DNA from: Onchocerca volvulus
Lineage: Eukaryota > Nematoda > Chromadorea > Rhabditida > Onchocercidae
NCBI GenBank assembly: GCA_000499405.2
Contig: HG738138.1
Span: 3,398,368 to 3,462,367, forward strand
Reading direction: 5' to 3'
DNA length: 64,000 nt
Shown: positions 27,119 through 40,700 of the stretch, piece by piece
Layout: each line of letters opens with the position of its first letter
How positions within the stretch are numbered: the stretch's first letter is position 1
Made by a program: the position numbers and the translations under genes
The notes under the pieces: model-generated
The model's database searches: none
The model's input: the letters and a program-made list of their open reading frames with translations, nothing else
What the model was told of the DNA's origin: nothing

Positions 27119-27650
27119 CTGATAAGATCAAAGTATTCGCTAGTTTAGAGAAATCAATGTTATCAATTATGACACAGAGCTTTATGTTTTTTCCTTTTTA
27201 TTTTTTTTTTTTTTTTTTTAACTAAACCGACCTTTATTTGTTCACGTCTATAATTGTTCCCTATCAAATATTTCCATAAATATGACTTAATAAGTTATAT
27301 TATTAGTACCAGGGTCTGATATCATTATCCCGAAAATTTGTAAGGTCTTCAGCTGTAATTATGTATTAATTGCTGTACTATTAAAACTAACATTAAGCAA
27401 AAGTTGAAGCAATTTTGCCTCGTTTGGATGCTCAATGTACATATTATAATAATTAATGATCACTGATGTGTATATTGTGCCAGATTATTGAACTTTTTCC
27501 GTTTCTAACATCATTTCTCTTCAAAAACTAGTAATCGATAAACTATAGACCATAATGTAAAACTGATCACCCGTTTGACCTCATTCATAGCAGGGCTATG
27601 TCGAAAAAATTGTTTCGAAATTGCAATAAAAAAATAGTTTAATTATAATA

Positions 27651-27713
27651 GGAACGGAAAAAAAATTGTGTGATCCCGGTAGGGAACGGAAAAGAAAGTT
27701 GTCTGATCCCGGT
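27651..27713. repeat. 32-bp tandem duplication
   Basis: Two adjacent copies of a unit close to GGAACGGAAAARAAAGTTGTSTGATCCCGGT, differing at a few positions. No associated gene. Confidence 0.85.
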
Positions 27714-30081
27714 TTTTTTTGATTCGTAACGGTTATGCTTGTTCATTATGCATTTGAAGTTTGTTTTTAATTGCTTTATGATCTTTACCTATCAAGATGT
27801 GCCTTTTCTTTTTTCTTTCACCTATTCTACGCAAAAAATTTTGTATATTTAAATTAATCCTGCATTTCTCTTAGTGACTTTTGTTGCTGCTCAATTCACT
27901 TGCTTTTACAATAGAACATACCGATTCATTTTCACATTTTTTTTTTGCTCCAAGTTATTATTGCTTTAATTTAAAACTAACAATTTCCTTTTTTGACGGA
28001 GTTCTATCTTACCATAGGCAGTGTACGAGGTATAATTCGTTCTAACTTTTTCTCATTTCACTCCTTTTTCTTTATTTGATTTTATTTTTTTTAGAAAATT
28101 ACTTTGATTGATGCGAAGAAATAGTTGAATTTTTTTTTTTGATGAGTTAATAAGTCGTTAAATTGCAAAAAAAAAAAAAAAATTTGCAGCAATCAGTTGG
28201 AAATGTTCAACACTTACAAATTTTTATGAAAATTTTTCAGCAAAACTATTTTTTTAAAGCTCTGTAGCTATTTCAACACCATTTGTATACTTTTTCATAG
28301 TTTCATATTCTATCTTAGGCACATTTTTATTTTTCGCAGTGCTAGTGTAATTTTCTCAATTTTGGCAATCAATTTGTTTGCTGTTGTCTCATTTTCAATT
28401 ATCATTAATTACTGATGATTTGCAGATGCTTTATCAAGAAAGATTCGAGCTAAATTTTTATTCAATTACTTTCAATTATTTAAGTCCATTATTCAAATGT
28501 GTATTTCCCACCAATTGTTTATTTTTGCTCTAAAACTCTAAGAAGAAGAATGAAATCAAAGTGTGTATAATGCAAAAATTAGTCGTATCGTATTGTTTTT
28601 ATCGTTGTATGTGTTGAGAATGCTATTTGCAATTATTATGCATACTTCTCCAAATCTACATCATCATTGTTGCCTTTCTATTTTAAATGCAGTTTTCATA
28701 ATAATTTAAACCGATTAATTCATACTCTGTAATAAAATAATAGTTACAAATTTAAATTTGAATTTTCGATGTTTATAGGTCAAAATTACAGATCTGCAAA
28801 TAAAATTTCGATGTTCATTCCGGTACCTTGCAATTTTAATGTGCATTTTTAAATTTCAGTGTGCGTTCCGGTACCTTACAGCTAACATTTTGATAATAAT
28901 TATTAGTTTAGTTGATATGTTTAGTGTAAATTTATTTGTAGCTTAATGGCCGTATCTATATTTAATTTGTATAATTTAGTAAATAAATGCTGTTCTCAAT
29001 TTTCTTGCTGAAAATTTTATGCATCTTTCTTGCATTCTTTCCGGCATCTGCAAACTTTAGTAGCCCAAAAAAATGACAGGCAAAATAGCGATTTGATAAT
29101 TGTCATTGTTATTATCCTTCAAAGCTAGTAGATTCACGGCGAATTTCAATTTGTCATTTTGTTGTCATCAAGAGGCATACTGCATTATGAGTGAATAAAA
29201 TCTATCATAAAGATAATGGTTGTGACATCTATTATATATAAAATTCCTAAGATAAGATGATCAAATCATTAGTTGAATAGATTGATAAAAAATTTTCATT
29301 TTATGAGGAAAAGCAGCAGATCTAAAAATTTGTAACGCAATAGATCTGATCCAAAAAGAGATTTTAGAAAAATAGTGGTTTTCTAATCCTAGCTCTTTGG
29401 AAAATCCATCTTTTTTCATATTTTTTGGCTTCATTTTTTTGAATATATGCTTAAACTCTCATTTCTTGACCACCTAAAGTTTCTATTATCGAAAAAATAA
29501 AAAAATCCCAGTTTTATTCAGAGTTGAAGATAGCTTCGACGAATTAGCGAACTTTCATTTTTTCACGGAAATTACGCAAATCTTTTTCTAGTTTCTCTGA
29601 TTTCTTTTTTTTTTTTTTTTTCGTGGCTATTCAGTAGTTGACACAGTTTTGTCAAAGGTGAAAAATTTGGTCTTCAAACATAGGTGGATCCATTTTAAAT
29701 ACTTCAGGGAAGAGATAGATTGATTTGATTAGCGAATTTCTTAAAAAAAAAAAAAAAAAATGCAAAGATTCAGTGCTCTGCAACCTCGATTTTACACAAA
29801 TCTGAATCCTCTCCTTGAGACTTTATTCACGTTTATTTTTTGTTTCCCTCATAGTTTCGATACAAGCCCATTGCTTTTTCCAACGACTTAATATTTAATA
29901 ATAAAACGAAAATCTGAAATAGCTAAGCCAAATAATCATACAGTAAAAAAATTTTGAATAAATGAACATATTATTTTCCTATAAAATTGAACAGTCTTTT
30001 TTGTCAAAAATATTATTACTCCTTGACTGTTTGTAAGACAGCTTTATCTTTATATACATATTCAGATGACTGAAAATCATA

Positions 30082-30101
30082 GCCTAAGCCTAAGCCTAAG
30101 A
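30082..30101. repeat. Interstitial telomere-like run, (GCCTAA)3
   Basis: Three units plus a partial one of GCCTAA on the plus strand, that is TTAGGC on the minus strand, the nematode telomere repeat. A two-unit run also occurs at about 6630-6641. The run is too short to be a chromosome end. Confidence 0.8.
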
Positions 30102-30790
30102 CGATAACTTTTATAACTATAATATTTACAATTATTAATTGTTCTAATTCTTATTAATAGTTGTAATTTCTATATACATCAGCAAGATAGTAGATATTTT
30201 AAACTAATTAGAAGAAACTCTTCAGTATGTATTGATTCTGCACAGTTATCATCTAAACAACAATTCAACTCATATCAAAATTTTTTTAAATCAGGTTGTT
30301 CACTTTCCCATAATTGCCATAAAATAGTGGGAGAATTTCAGGTCACCGATTAAGAAGTGCTTTATAACACAGAGACGGTAGATAGGTTTAAATCAGTTGT
30401 TTAAATTATAAATTTAACACTGAACGCAACGTTCGCATGTAATTATATTTTTGTTCAGATTTCACAATCCAGACTGCTGGTAACTTATTTATTATCAATA
30501 CAAAAAAATGACCAGTTAATGGCTGACTAAACCATAAAAATACATCATTTGCTGTTGATATCTCCAACTGCTGATAACAGCTGCAAACAGAAATTTTAAC
30601 ACATATCTATTTGTGCCAATTTACTTCATTGCAATAAAAAGGAAATTCTACTACTTATATACTGCAAAATTAATTTGTAATGGAAAAGATAAATTTCATC
30701 CGAATCAATTGCACCATTTGACGTTTTTTTACGGTCTATTTCTGAATCGGTAAATGATATGATAATAAAAATTCATGAATCTATAATATA

Positions 30791-33700
30791 TCAACTTCCT
30801 ACCTTATCCCTTCTTAACGGAACATATATTGAATCGACAAATGTTTCTGCTTCCAGAATAGCACTAGCCTGCTCCGGTGTCAATGTCAATGACATCACCT
30901 GATCTAATTTCCGTTGCGGGCGCTGAAAAGACATGGCAATGCTTTGATCATGAACAAATTTGAAGCCGTTTAAGAATACAAACAAAATGAAATCAAAAGT
31001 AAAACAATGAAAGAAATAGAAACAACTGGAAACGAAAAGTAAAAAGAATGAACAGTTTTTTCTCAACAACAACTGTGTGTCAACTGCCTGCATAATCAAT
31101 TTCATTCTAAATTTTTTCTTTATCGATCAAATTACTTTTTCCATTTGAAGTGTGAAAAGCCTCTTCAGCTTCTTCAACTTTAGTTGATTTAATCATTAAG
31201 CACTTGATAATTATTGCTAATGTTATTATATATAGCATTATGTCATGGCATAGATTATACTTTGTGAAAAAAAAACAAATCCAATTTAGAGTAAGTGAAA
31301 AATTCACAAAAGAACATTTATTTTGTAATAAAGATAAAAGCGGTAACATGAAAACCCTAATTATGATTACTATGGATTTAATGAATCTACTTGTCTATTT
31401 GTATTTCAAAGGCATTCCTTGATTGAAAGTCCTTTAATGCCTAATTTTATTAAAAAAAAAAACAATTTTTTTAACGCAAATAAATTGCATACCTCAACTA
31501 TCTCTGTAACCATTTTGTCGAGTGTAGAATATTCATTTATGATTTCTTCAATTCGCAATTTCCTTTCCATCTGAAATATGTAAATATCTTCCTAACAAAT
31601 GAAAAAGGGTAAATTTAACAGTTAAAGTTTAATGCTGAATTTTCAAAATTAATTTGGACACCTCTTGGTTGGCTTTTTCTTTGAGATAAACAGTCCGTGA
31701 TGGAGAAGCAAATGTCCAAACTGTTTTGAACAACAATAAAATCAGTTCAAACAACGAAATGACGCTTGCACCATAGAACAGACCCATATCGCTACCAATT
31801 TTACCTGTAAATTTAGGATTGTAGACTTCGTAATAACAATTATCCTAGTCATGTTAATATCTCAAGAGCACAGCATTATAACAACAATCAATTGAATACG
31901 CTACTTCGAATTCAATAAGCTTAACTTTAAAAATGAGATATATTGACTTTTTCACCAAAAGAATTCAATGTTAAGAGAAAGCTCAATGATTTTACACGAA
32001 AATATTTCTTCATTTAAAACATCAATAAACGTAAAGAGGAAGAAGCAAGTGAGTGTGGTAATAACTGAACGGAAAGTTTTGATAAAAATAGAGACAATAG
32101 GAAATAATAGAAGTAATTCATTTCAAATATATGTATATATATATAAAGCAAAACAATAAACTCACTTAAATAACTTGATAAATCGGAAAGTGTTGATTGC
32201 GAATATATCTTATACTTTTTTGAAGCAAAAAACACATGTACAGTTGCCAGATTCTTCCTTAACCAAACCATATGTCATCAATTTATTCTGCAAATGCTGC
32301 TTTACATACAGCAACATCCAGCTATTTGTAAGAAATCGTGGCATGACACTAATTGACCTTAAGCACTTTGTGTCTTGAATACTATAAGAAACAAAATAAA
32401 AAGTTTTCTTTTTAAAAGATAAGTTTGAAATTTTCAAAGAATTATTCGTGGGGGCAGAAACAGAGTACAAAAAATTTAATTTGCAAATCACCTGACATAA
32501 CTGAGTCTATACTGTTGCTTCAGGCTTTTCATATATTCATCTAATGAAGTAAGAATATTGTGGATAATAAAATTCTGTGTAAAATAAATAAAAAGTTCGC
32601 ATTCCGGTACACAGTTTTGACATAAGGGAGAATAGGTAACATTATGCACAGTACCTAAAGAGTAACAATCTTGAGAAATGAAAGCTTGGAAATAATATCC
32701 GAATTGAAATATTTAGTCGAAGCCTCGAAGCCATGAACAGTCAAATAAACAGGTATTAATGAACAGAGGAGAACAGAAAGAGTTTTTTTTTTTTTTTTTG
32801 TATTATTGAAAGTGAAAAAATTCAGCTATAAAGATCGGAAATCTCTTAACACAATTCTTAAGATACTTACTCGCAATCTCTTTGAAGTTGTTAATACAAT
32901 CAAAGACCTCTTTCGGGGAGCAAAGCCTGCCTTCTACAATATGATTAATTATTTAATACTTCAGTAAGAATAATGTTTGATACTGAAAAAAAAAACTCCA
33001 TTTAATCTCATACCGCTCATATGATCCATCTAATACGAATTACTATCGTCTTCGGATTTCTTTTTATAATTTCGTACAAGAATTTACTTAGCTTTATTTA
33101 ATTCAATTTTTGATTTTATAATCTTAAACTAGATCTGACTAACTTAAAGAAAAGATTTCACCCTTCAAAATATTATACTGGAGAGGAACACAACCACAGT
33201 TCATGTTGAAATGTCTTGCCAAGCAAGTCATTTTACAGGCTGACGAAGAATACGTAGAATTGTGACGAAGAGTTGATGGCCAGGTGTTACAACATGTACC
33301 TCCTTCAGATCGTTCCAAAAACTGATACTGCAAGAAATCAAAGTTACTGTTGAAACACAGTGAATACTTCGCCAAGTGAATTTATACACTGAATTGTACC
33401 AACATTCAAAAAATTAACTTTGATAGGCTTTAGTCCTGTAGACAATTTAGTGTTTGGTGAAACGACAAGAACTTCCGAATTGACGTATGAAACAGTATTC
33501 CTGTCATGAACATACAGCCGAAAACCAGATTCGAAATTGTCAAGAAATGGTTGTTTTATTCGGCTACCTGAAACAGAGCTTTGCTGCTGGGTCAGCCAAA
33601 AACTACTATAATTTAAATTGAATGATTCCAGAGTTTTCATTATAAAATTCACCTGAGTTCAAAAAAATATATAATTCCTAGCGATTAATTACTGAACAGA

Positions 33701-33999
33701 TCACATACTAAAATATATGCATTGATGAAAGGAAATAAGATATAACTATGCGTATTAGATTTACGATTCAACTCAGTAAATATGACACCTGTATAATTCA
33801 CCATGTATATTTCATTGTATGATTGATAATCAAGCATCACTTGGAATCTGAAGTAAGAAATCAAGAAATCACCAATATCAATTCACAAGCAGTGAAGAAT
33901 TTCAATGCTAAAATTTTGCTTTGTAAAAAAATTTAAAGAAGGAATTTTTTCATAGAAATCTTTTCACATTATTTTTTTGGTCTTGGTGATGAATATAAT

Positions 34000-34030
<31 letters not shown>

Positions 34031-35756
34031 TATGGCTAACTGAGAAGTGAAAGATACGAATCCAACACAAATCATAAAGTGACCTGGGCATTTTGTAGGC
34101 AATACTTTAATGGATCTTCTAGCCTCGATTATTCGATAAGACTGATGGTTCTCTATATATTTCGAAGACTACTCATCGATTAATCCCCTAGAAGAAAGGC
34201 TCGGCAGATAACCACTTCTGATGGAAATGAAGACTAACCCATGAACGGATCCAAAGTGATAGGAAAGGCTGAAATCCTTGCTTAGTTTGTTCCAATCAAA
34301 TTGGAAACAATATCCGAGATCGGTGAGTACAGCGGTTGAGTACTTTTCATTACAGCAATCGAACATGATACCTTCGAAAGCACATTGCACAAAGGCTTCC
34401 TCACATTTAAAACTATAACAGTGACTTTCAGACGACGCATTTCACAGCTGTCTAGCAGAATTATCTATGTCTGATAAAATAAAAGCGGAGATGCCTTTCA
34501 GGATATCAAAATATAGAAACCTTGATATAATCATTTTTTTTTTCAGACAAGTTAAAGAGAAGTGAAATGGTTAAAATAAAGAAAGAATTTCCACTTTTCT
34601 AATACTAAGTTTTCGAAGCAAAACCTGGCTTCTTTGACGAAAGATTCCACAGTAAAATTCTTGTATGTAAGCATATAATCTTGCAGCAATTTTTCGCCGT
34701 AACGAAGACTATCTATAACGTTCATTTTAATCAAGCCTTCTGGACGCAAAAAGATGTGCAACAAATACATTAGCAATTCATCGGTAAAAGTTGTCGTTCT
34801 CTTCAGTTCTGAAAAACATTTGAATACAAATGTAAGAAGTAAATGAATGCAAGATGGCAAGTATTAGTTAAAATACAAGTTCATATTTTCCTCTTGAAAA
34901 AGTTGACCAATTCATCGCTTGTAACAGTAAAAGAAATAGATTATACAAAATGAACAAGTGAAAAATTATTTCAAAGTATTAATTTACCTTCAATATAATT
35001 ACGTCGTACAGGATTATGACTGCATATCGTTATTGATGGACCATCTGCATAATCATACACTATTTCCACCTAAGTTTTGCAAAAAGTTACAAATTGTAGG
35101 GTGAATTTAGGATACCTAGCTTACCACTAAAGTTAGAATGAAATTTCAAAATGTGCTTGAAATTTATAAATTGCTTGTGCATCAAGGATGCTGCATACGA
35201 CTGCAAAAAAACTGTTAATAAATTAATAATTAGGAAGTTTGTGTCAAACTTTCATTTTTTTTCCTTTCTGTTTATATGGTGTATAACTTCATATTTTTAC
35301 GAACTGAGATTTTGAAGTTTATTTTGCGAGCTTATAAAAATATCTACCTGCGTGCTGATATTTTCTGCCTTATACTGTTTCGTTAATTCTGCCAGAACGA
35401 TGATAAAAATTACACCTGTAGAAATGGCCACAAGCAGCCAAAATAGACGACCGTAAGTTTTCCCCGCATAGATTCTATAACAGCCATGAAGCTTTGTTGC
35501 TCCTGAAAGCTCAAAGGTGACGAAATGAACTCACACAAATAAATGCATGTAAAGCAATAGAGCCAGCCAATGCTCGCAATCGTGCATCTCCAAGTCTGGC
35601 TGCACGTAGCTCTGCTGTTTTCTCGTATTTGAACCATTCTTTGTTTTTTTCGCTCATTCGCTGATATCCGTCTTCCTCAACCTGATTTGCAATTAATCGT
35701 CGCAATGTTTCCGCTCTGCGAGTACGACGACCTAAGTTTGATCTTCTACGAGGCAT
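30791..35756 (-). CDS. DEG/ENaC (degenerin) sodium-channel subunit, gene 1
   Basis: Subunit of a trimeric amiloride-sensitive-type cation channel with two membrane helices. Exons in order: about 35535-35756 (ATG at 35756), 35348-35502 (or from 35491), 34988-35069, 34625-34808, 34239-34424, 33789-33847, 33419-33567, 33162-33327, 32871-32933, 32492-32654, 32166-32257, 31662-31804, 31493-31570 and 30791-30922 (TGA). Landmarks are the gating HG motif (ATKLHGCYRIYAGK), helix 1 (GRLFWLLVAISTGVIFII), a Cys-rich extracellular domain (CKMTCLARHFNMNCGCVP), and helix 2 with the selectivity filter Gly-Ala-Ser (MGLFYGASVISLFELI). Ser precedes Lys-Ile-Gly at the degenerin position. The join between exons 1 and 2 is unresolved, so the N-terminus is provisional. 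The final exon may also splice onward at AAG-GTAGGA instead of ending Val-Gly-Ser. Paralogue of the gene at 37780-42246. Confidence 0.92.
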
Positions 35757-36811
35757 TATTTGGAAGAACTAAAGCAGATCGATTGCACCTAAATTGTTCT
35801 CGAAATTGACTTATGACTGAACTTGAACTTGAACGCCCCAGCCGATGCTCGCAACCATGCACAGAAGTGATAAGCCATAACACATTAGAATTAGTTATTT
35901 TTCATGCCAAAAGTAAAACTATTTTTGATTCTTATCCATATTATCACCTGAGGAAAGGAAAAGAGGAATTACCCATCATTTGGAAGAATTCTTTCTTAAT
36001 CGCATGCTCCACCAAATTCCTTCGAACAGCGACTTCCTTAAACCAATTAATCAGCCGTTCTATTTGAGACAAAGCCATAACTGCTTGACTTCGAAAAGAG
36101 TGTTCCTTGTATTTAACAATGTGAGAGTGAAATCTGAACCATTTTTAAATGCTTCTTTTTTATTTGGAGCAAAATATTGCAGTGAACGAGAACTGAATAT
36201 TAATCACTTAAATGAGAAGCCAATAAAAAAAAATAATGGGAAAGCAAACCGTAAGAAAGTAAGGAATTTACCCGAAAATTAGCAAAAAAAAAATGGAAGA
36301 TAATGCAAACAAACGGCAAGTGAGATAACCAACATCACTTTATATGGGATCTATTCTTAAATCAGAAATATTACGCAAAGGATTGCTAAATGAAGTGAAT
36401 CTAGTCAATCTCCTTAAGGAAGCAATCTAAAAGATTGACTCTAGATTATCATTTTGATGTTGCTGATGTCAGTTCTAATCACTGATAAAAGTGAATGAAA
36501 TAAAGCTCAATGAGATGGAAAGAACTACTGAAATCAATTAGAATTCAAGCTTGTTTGAAATAAAGACCACGAAACAAGCTGGTCCAGACGGATACCTACA
36601 TATTTCGGTTTATAAATTTAATAACTGACGGTCAGCATATCAAGATTGATTTTCTAGATTATTCGAAAAAAGCATGTAGGCAACTGCAATAATCTCATCA
36701 ACAATGTGGCAGCAAAATATATCAGACTTCAGAATAGCTCAATATTGAGGATTCAATGTTTGCATCGTTTTGCCTCACTGATGATAAAGTTTGTAGTTTT
36801 ATATATGGGTC
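35757..36811. other. Spacer between DEG/ENaC gene 1 and the small ORF
   Basis: Two overlapping plus-strand ORFs (35813-36067 and 35980-36282) have no recognisable motif. At 36553-36624 a plus-strand frame reads FEIKTTKQAGPDGYLHISVY before a stop; Ala-Gly-Pro-Asp-Gly resembles the APGPDG motif of LINE reverse transcriptases. This could be a degraded retroelement, but the evidence is one motif. The promoter of gene 1 should lie at the left end of this spacer. Confidence 0.4.
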
Positions 36812-37000
36812 TTATAGGGCAGAGGGAGGAGAACAAATTTTACGGTTCCAAGTGATATAGGCGTAGGTGTGAGGGACTATGATAATAGTTAAAAGAAATG
36901 TGATGACACCAATGTATACAATAGCACCAGCAGTGATAGGAAGTGATTGTGATCGAAACGATTGTTTACCAGCCAAACCACATATCGATAAAGAATCCAT
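36812..37000 (-). CDS. Putative small single-pass membrane protein, 62 aa
   Basis: A one-exon ORF (ATG at 37000, TAA at 36812-36814) with balanced codon use, richer in G and C than the surroundings. Residues about 22-50 form one strong hydrophobic helix (AGAIVYIGVITFLLTIIIVP) after a short Ser/Arg-containing head, followed by HTYAYITWNRK and a short tail. An acceptor-like AACAG lies 14 bases before the ATG. I do not recognise the family. It lies between two DEG/ENaC genes on the same strand. It could be a real small gene or a chance ORF. Confidence 0.45.
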   Translation of the reverse strand: MDSLSICGLAGKQSFRSQSLPITAGAIVYIGVITFLLTIIIVPHTYAYITWNRKICSPPSAL

Positions 37001-37779
37001 CTTTCTGCTCCTTCTGTTCAAAGCTTTTTATGAATAAATTTTTCACTTCTAGCAAGTTCATTCAATATACACTTGCTAAACTGGAAACTAGTCTTGTCAT
37101 TCTTCCGTGATTAACAAGTAAACAAGGATATTGTAACCACTGTGATTGATGTTAACAGATATTCACTGTGCTCTTTTACTATAATAAAATTCTCTCACAA
37201 CATTTAACAAGAAAGTGAGTATGAAAGACTGATCTCTATCGTGCTGTTCGGATTCAACTTTACAGGAATTCTTCAACCACTTTCCATGTCCATTTTTTTT
37301 CTTTTTTTCTTTTTTTTTTGCTGATTTGATAAAAGGTTTTAGAACTTGTAAATAAACTACTATAATGATTACTGCTGTTAATTGCTGTGCTTTGAAATTA
37401 CCATTTTACATATCAGATACGTCAATGCGTAAGTTTGCTGCAAAAGACTCTTACGCTAACTAACAGACTTTTATTCTTGAATTCCGTCAGAAAAGATTTC
37501 AGAGACTATTCGTTCATTAAATACATTGCATGCTTGAGTAGTTCTAATTGTTTTCACGTAGATGTCCAATCACATCGAATCATGATAAAAAGTTTCGAAA
37601 AAAAAGATGCACAAAATATTTATATCAAAATTTCACATACAAAACTATCACCACAGGTAAATAAAGTAGCCAACAAATAAGGCGTATGATAATAATATAT
37701 TCCCCTATCAATATCACTTTCATCAACAGCTAAGATAGACACTATCATTTTCTAACTTTCACACATTCTCCACCAGTTT
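37001..37779. other. Spacer between the small ORF and DEG/ENaC gene 2
   Basis: AT-rich, with an interrupted poly(T) run at about 37292-37319. A plus-strand 81-codon frame (37435-37680) has no start context, splice signals or motif. It should hold the 3' UTR of the upstream channel gene; I see nothing else. Confidence 0.5.
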
Positions 37780-40700
37780 TTAAATTGTATTTGTCGGATG
37801 ATTCACGATTTTCTTCTGCTCATTCCATAGCACTCCATCACAGCTTCGCCTTGAATACTGCAACTCATGCATGATTTTAGGTTTTTTAATTTCGACAACA
37901 GAAAAAAGAGAAGAGTAAAAACATAGTTTAAATTAGAATTAGGATAGAATGTGAAATAAGAAATTTTTGATCGATATGAAGTACAAAGTCTTACGGCAGC
38001 GATATTGATTACTGATGTAAGACGTCGTTCACGATCACGTTCCTTTTGGCGCTTGTGAAACATGTATTCTCGACGTCGACTAGAAAATGCAATCCAGGCT
38101 AGCTTGGATAAAAATATGATTAATTCAATGACTGTTATCACACTTGCTCCAAAAAATAATCCCATATTTCCTCCAATATTACCTAAAAAATCAAATTTGA
38201 TATTCTATTAAAATACTTGCAGCAAATGATTTTCTAATTTTCATTTTTTTTTTCATTTGGAACTTTTCCTGAGTGCTGATGTAATCGTATTATAATTATT
38301 TGATATCAAAGTTATTACTCAATACTTCGACCAGTGATGTTGATTGCATCTGTTCATTCAATATGTAAGACATTTCGCGATAAAAGATATTTACCACAGC
38401 AAAATTTTCCCTACAAAAGCTTCAATATAAGTTTTTCTTTTTTTTTCTTTTTTTCCTTTTTTTTTAATGAATGAGCAAATCAATAAGCTAATGAATTATA
38501 TGCAATTTAAGAATTATTAGGGAAAAGTAATAATTATAAATCATACTTGATACGCTTCTGAGTCCAATTACTGTTAGTGTTTGTCAACCAATCTATAGCA
38601 CTTTCAGAAAATCCATATCCATAAGTTATCGATGCCTTATATTCATGGGTTACGCATGATGTTGGACAGATATTATCTGCACATTCAGGACCATTAATAT
38701 TGTTTGTCCGATCAGCAACTAAATGTGTCAAAATCTGATCTATGAATTTAGGAGAAATGAAAATTTTCGAAACTCAAAAAATTCTTATTTATCCAATCAA
38801 AAAATAAGTGCATAAAAGTATTTTGCAAAAGAATTTGAATTCTGAAGACTGGAGTAATTACCTTCGAGCATGAATGCATGCAGTTCGCTTGGTGTGCAAG
38901 TATTCAGATGAGCTGAAAATATTAAATATGAGTTGAAAAAGTGCTCAAATAAATAAAAATTTAAAATTAAAGAGGAAATGAATGAAAACTGAAAGTTTCA
39001 ATGTCTAACCATCACCAACGCTGTATAATAACGGAGTACAATTAATTCTTTGTTCATAATATATCTAAATGTATAGTTTTATAAATTAAGAAAATTAAAC
39101 ATCATTATTACAAAGTTGAGTATATGAAACAGTTTTTGAGAGAAAAAAATTTAGTTCGATAAAAAATAAGAAAATATGTATTTGTTGACAAAATGATAAA
39201 GAAAATATGTACTTGTTGATAAAATGATAAGAAAATATATGTACTTGTTGACAAAGTGATGCACAATTTTGAGCCGTATATGGTAAACGAAATGCTCGTT
39301 GAGGTGATTTCGGTGGCCAGATATGCGTACAATTTCCCCAGTTTTCAGGAGTGAGAAAATGAAACTGGAACAAATATTTTGTCTAAAGTAAAGATTCTAA
39401 GACATATCTTGAAACTATTATGTACAAAATATTGTGATAATATTTGTTCTAAAAATGAAAACTCATTATAAATAATTAAATATTTAAATCCAATTCTTAG
39501 GAAAAGCATACAGTTTCTAAATTCAGAGCAATATATGCACGATAGGCAGGTGAGACCGAAAGACCTTCTGTATATGAATATGCTAACTCATTTTCACTTC
39601 GAACATATAACCGAAATCCATCTTCCAGATTATTAGAAAAAATTGGTAGAGTATTTCCTAGAAAAAAAAAAAAAAAGATTTTCATTTGTATAATAAACTT
39701 GTAATGATGCAAAAGTTGTTAAATCTGAATAAATTTTAGCGCCCTTCATGGACCTGCTTTTTTTTATTAACACATTAATTAAGCTGAAATTTAAAGCAAA
39801 ACCTTCTTCAGCATAGTTAACAGTGATAGCATCGTTTATTCCAGCATCTAATATCAGTTGTAATCTAAATTCAATAAAATTATATCTTACAATTCAATTA
39901 TATTTATACAAAATCATGGATTTATTCAATAAGCAAAAAGTAACAGGTGCTGTTTTCCATCTTATCGTTCCAGCACTTATTCGTAATGGTATTCTCCAAA
40001 GAGTTTTTATAATTTTGAAAAATTAAATGATGACCAGTTATTCAAATTAATTATATAATTAGCTTATCTTGCCAAAATTTACATCTTCCAAGTGTACTAA
40101 ACTCTTTTTTCAATTTCTTTAGAATTTAAATTTTTGTAAAGATTGTATTCTATGAAAAATGAACACACCCATTGAAAATGCCTGGTTGGGTTTGATTTAA
40201 TTTCATGTCACCGATCGAAAAGACAAAGCATGAACCAAGATCAGTAAGCACTTTTTGTGACATTGCACAACAGTCTAATTTGGTGCCACCCACAGAACAA
40301 ACTTTAAGCATTTCATTACAGGTAAACCTAAATTTAATTAATAGAATTCATGTAACAAAAGATTGATGAATTTCAAGTGCAAATTATTTTTAATTTCTTT
40401 TATTCATTCTGTAAGAATATTTTTTGCAGAAACTATTTTTAGCACATCCAATTGATTGCTTGAATGAAGGACTGATTTGATGAAAACTTTCTTATTCATG
40501 ATCATGTTTGTGAATGACAAGCAAGTTCATTGCTTGCATCATTTTATCATACTAGTAAAACAAAATCAGAGAAGTTCTGTTTTGATTCGTAAAATTGGGC
40601 CATCATCGATCATTTCTTTTTACCATACTTTGATTTTCATCTTTTTCGCCATGAAATGATTCTTTAGAACTTGCAATAAAGATGTAAAGAGTGTAAAGAG

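Larger units (their letters stand above)
25550..30790. other. Convergent spacer between the SWEET gene and the minus-strand cluster
   Basis: No gene is supported. AATAAA immediately follows the SWEET stop codon (25549-25555) and could serve as its polyadenylation signal. The rest holds poly(T) runs, an interspersed repeat (26939-27118), a small tandem duplication (27651-27713), a repeated TTCCGGTACCTT (about 28816 and 28869) and a short telomere-like run (30082-30101). The 3' UTRs of the two convergent genes must lie here. Confidence 0.6.

Noticed and set aside
32014..32491. Long minus-strand frames across DEG/ENaC gene 1 exon 11
   Set aside because: Only 32166-32257 joins in phase to its neighbours; the rest is intron read-through.
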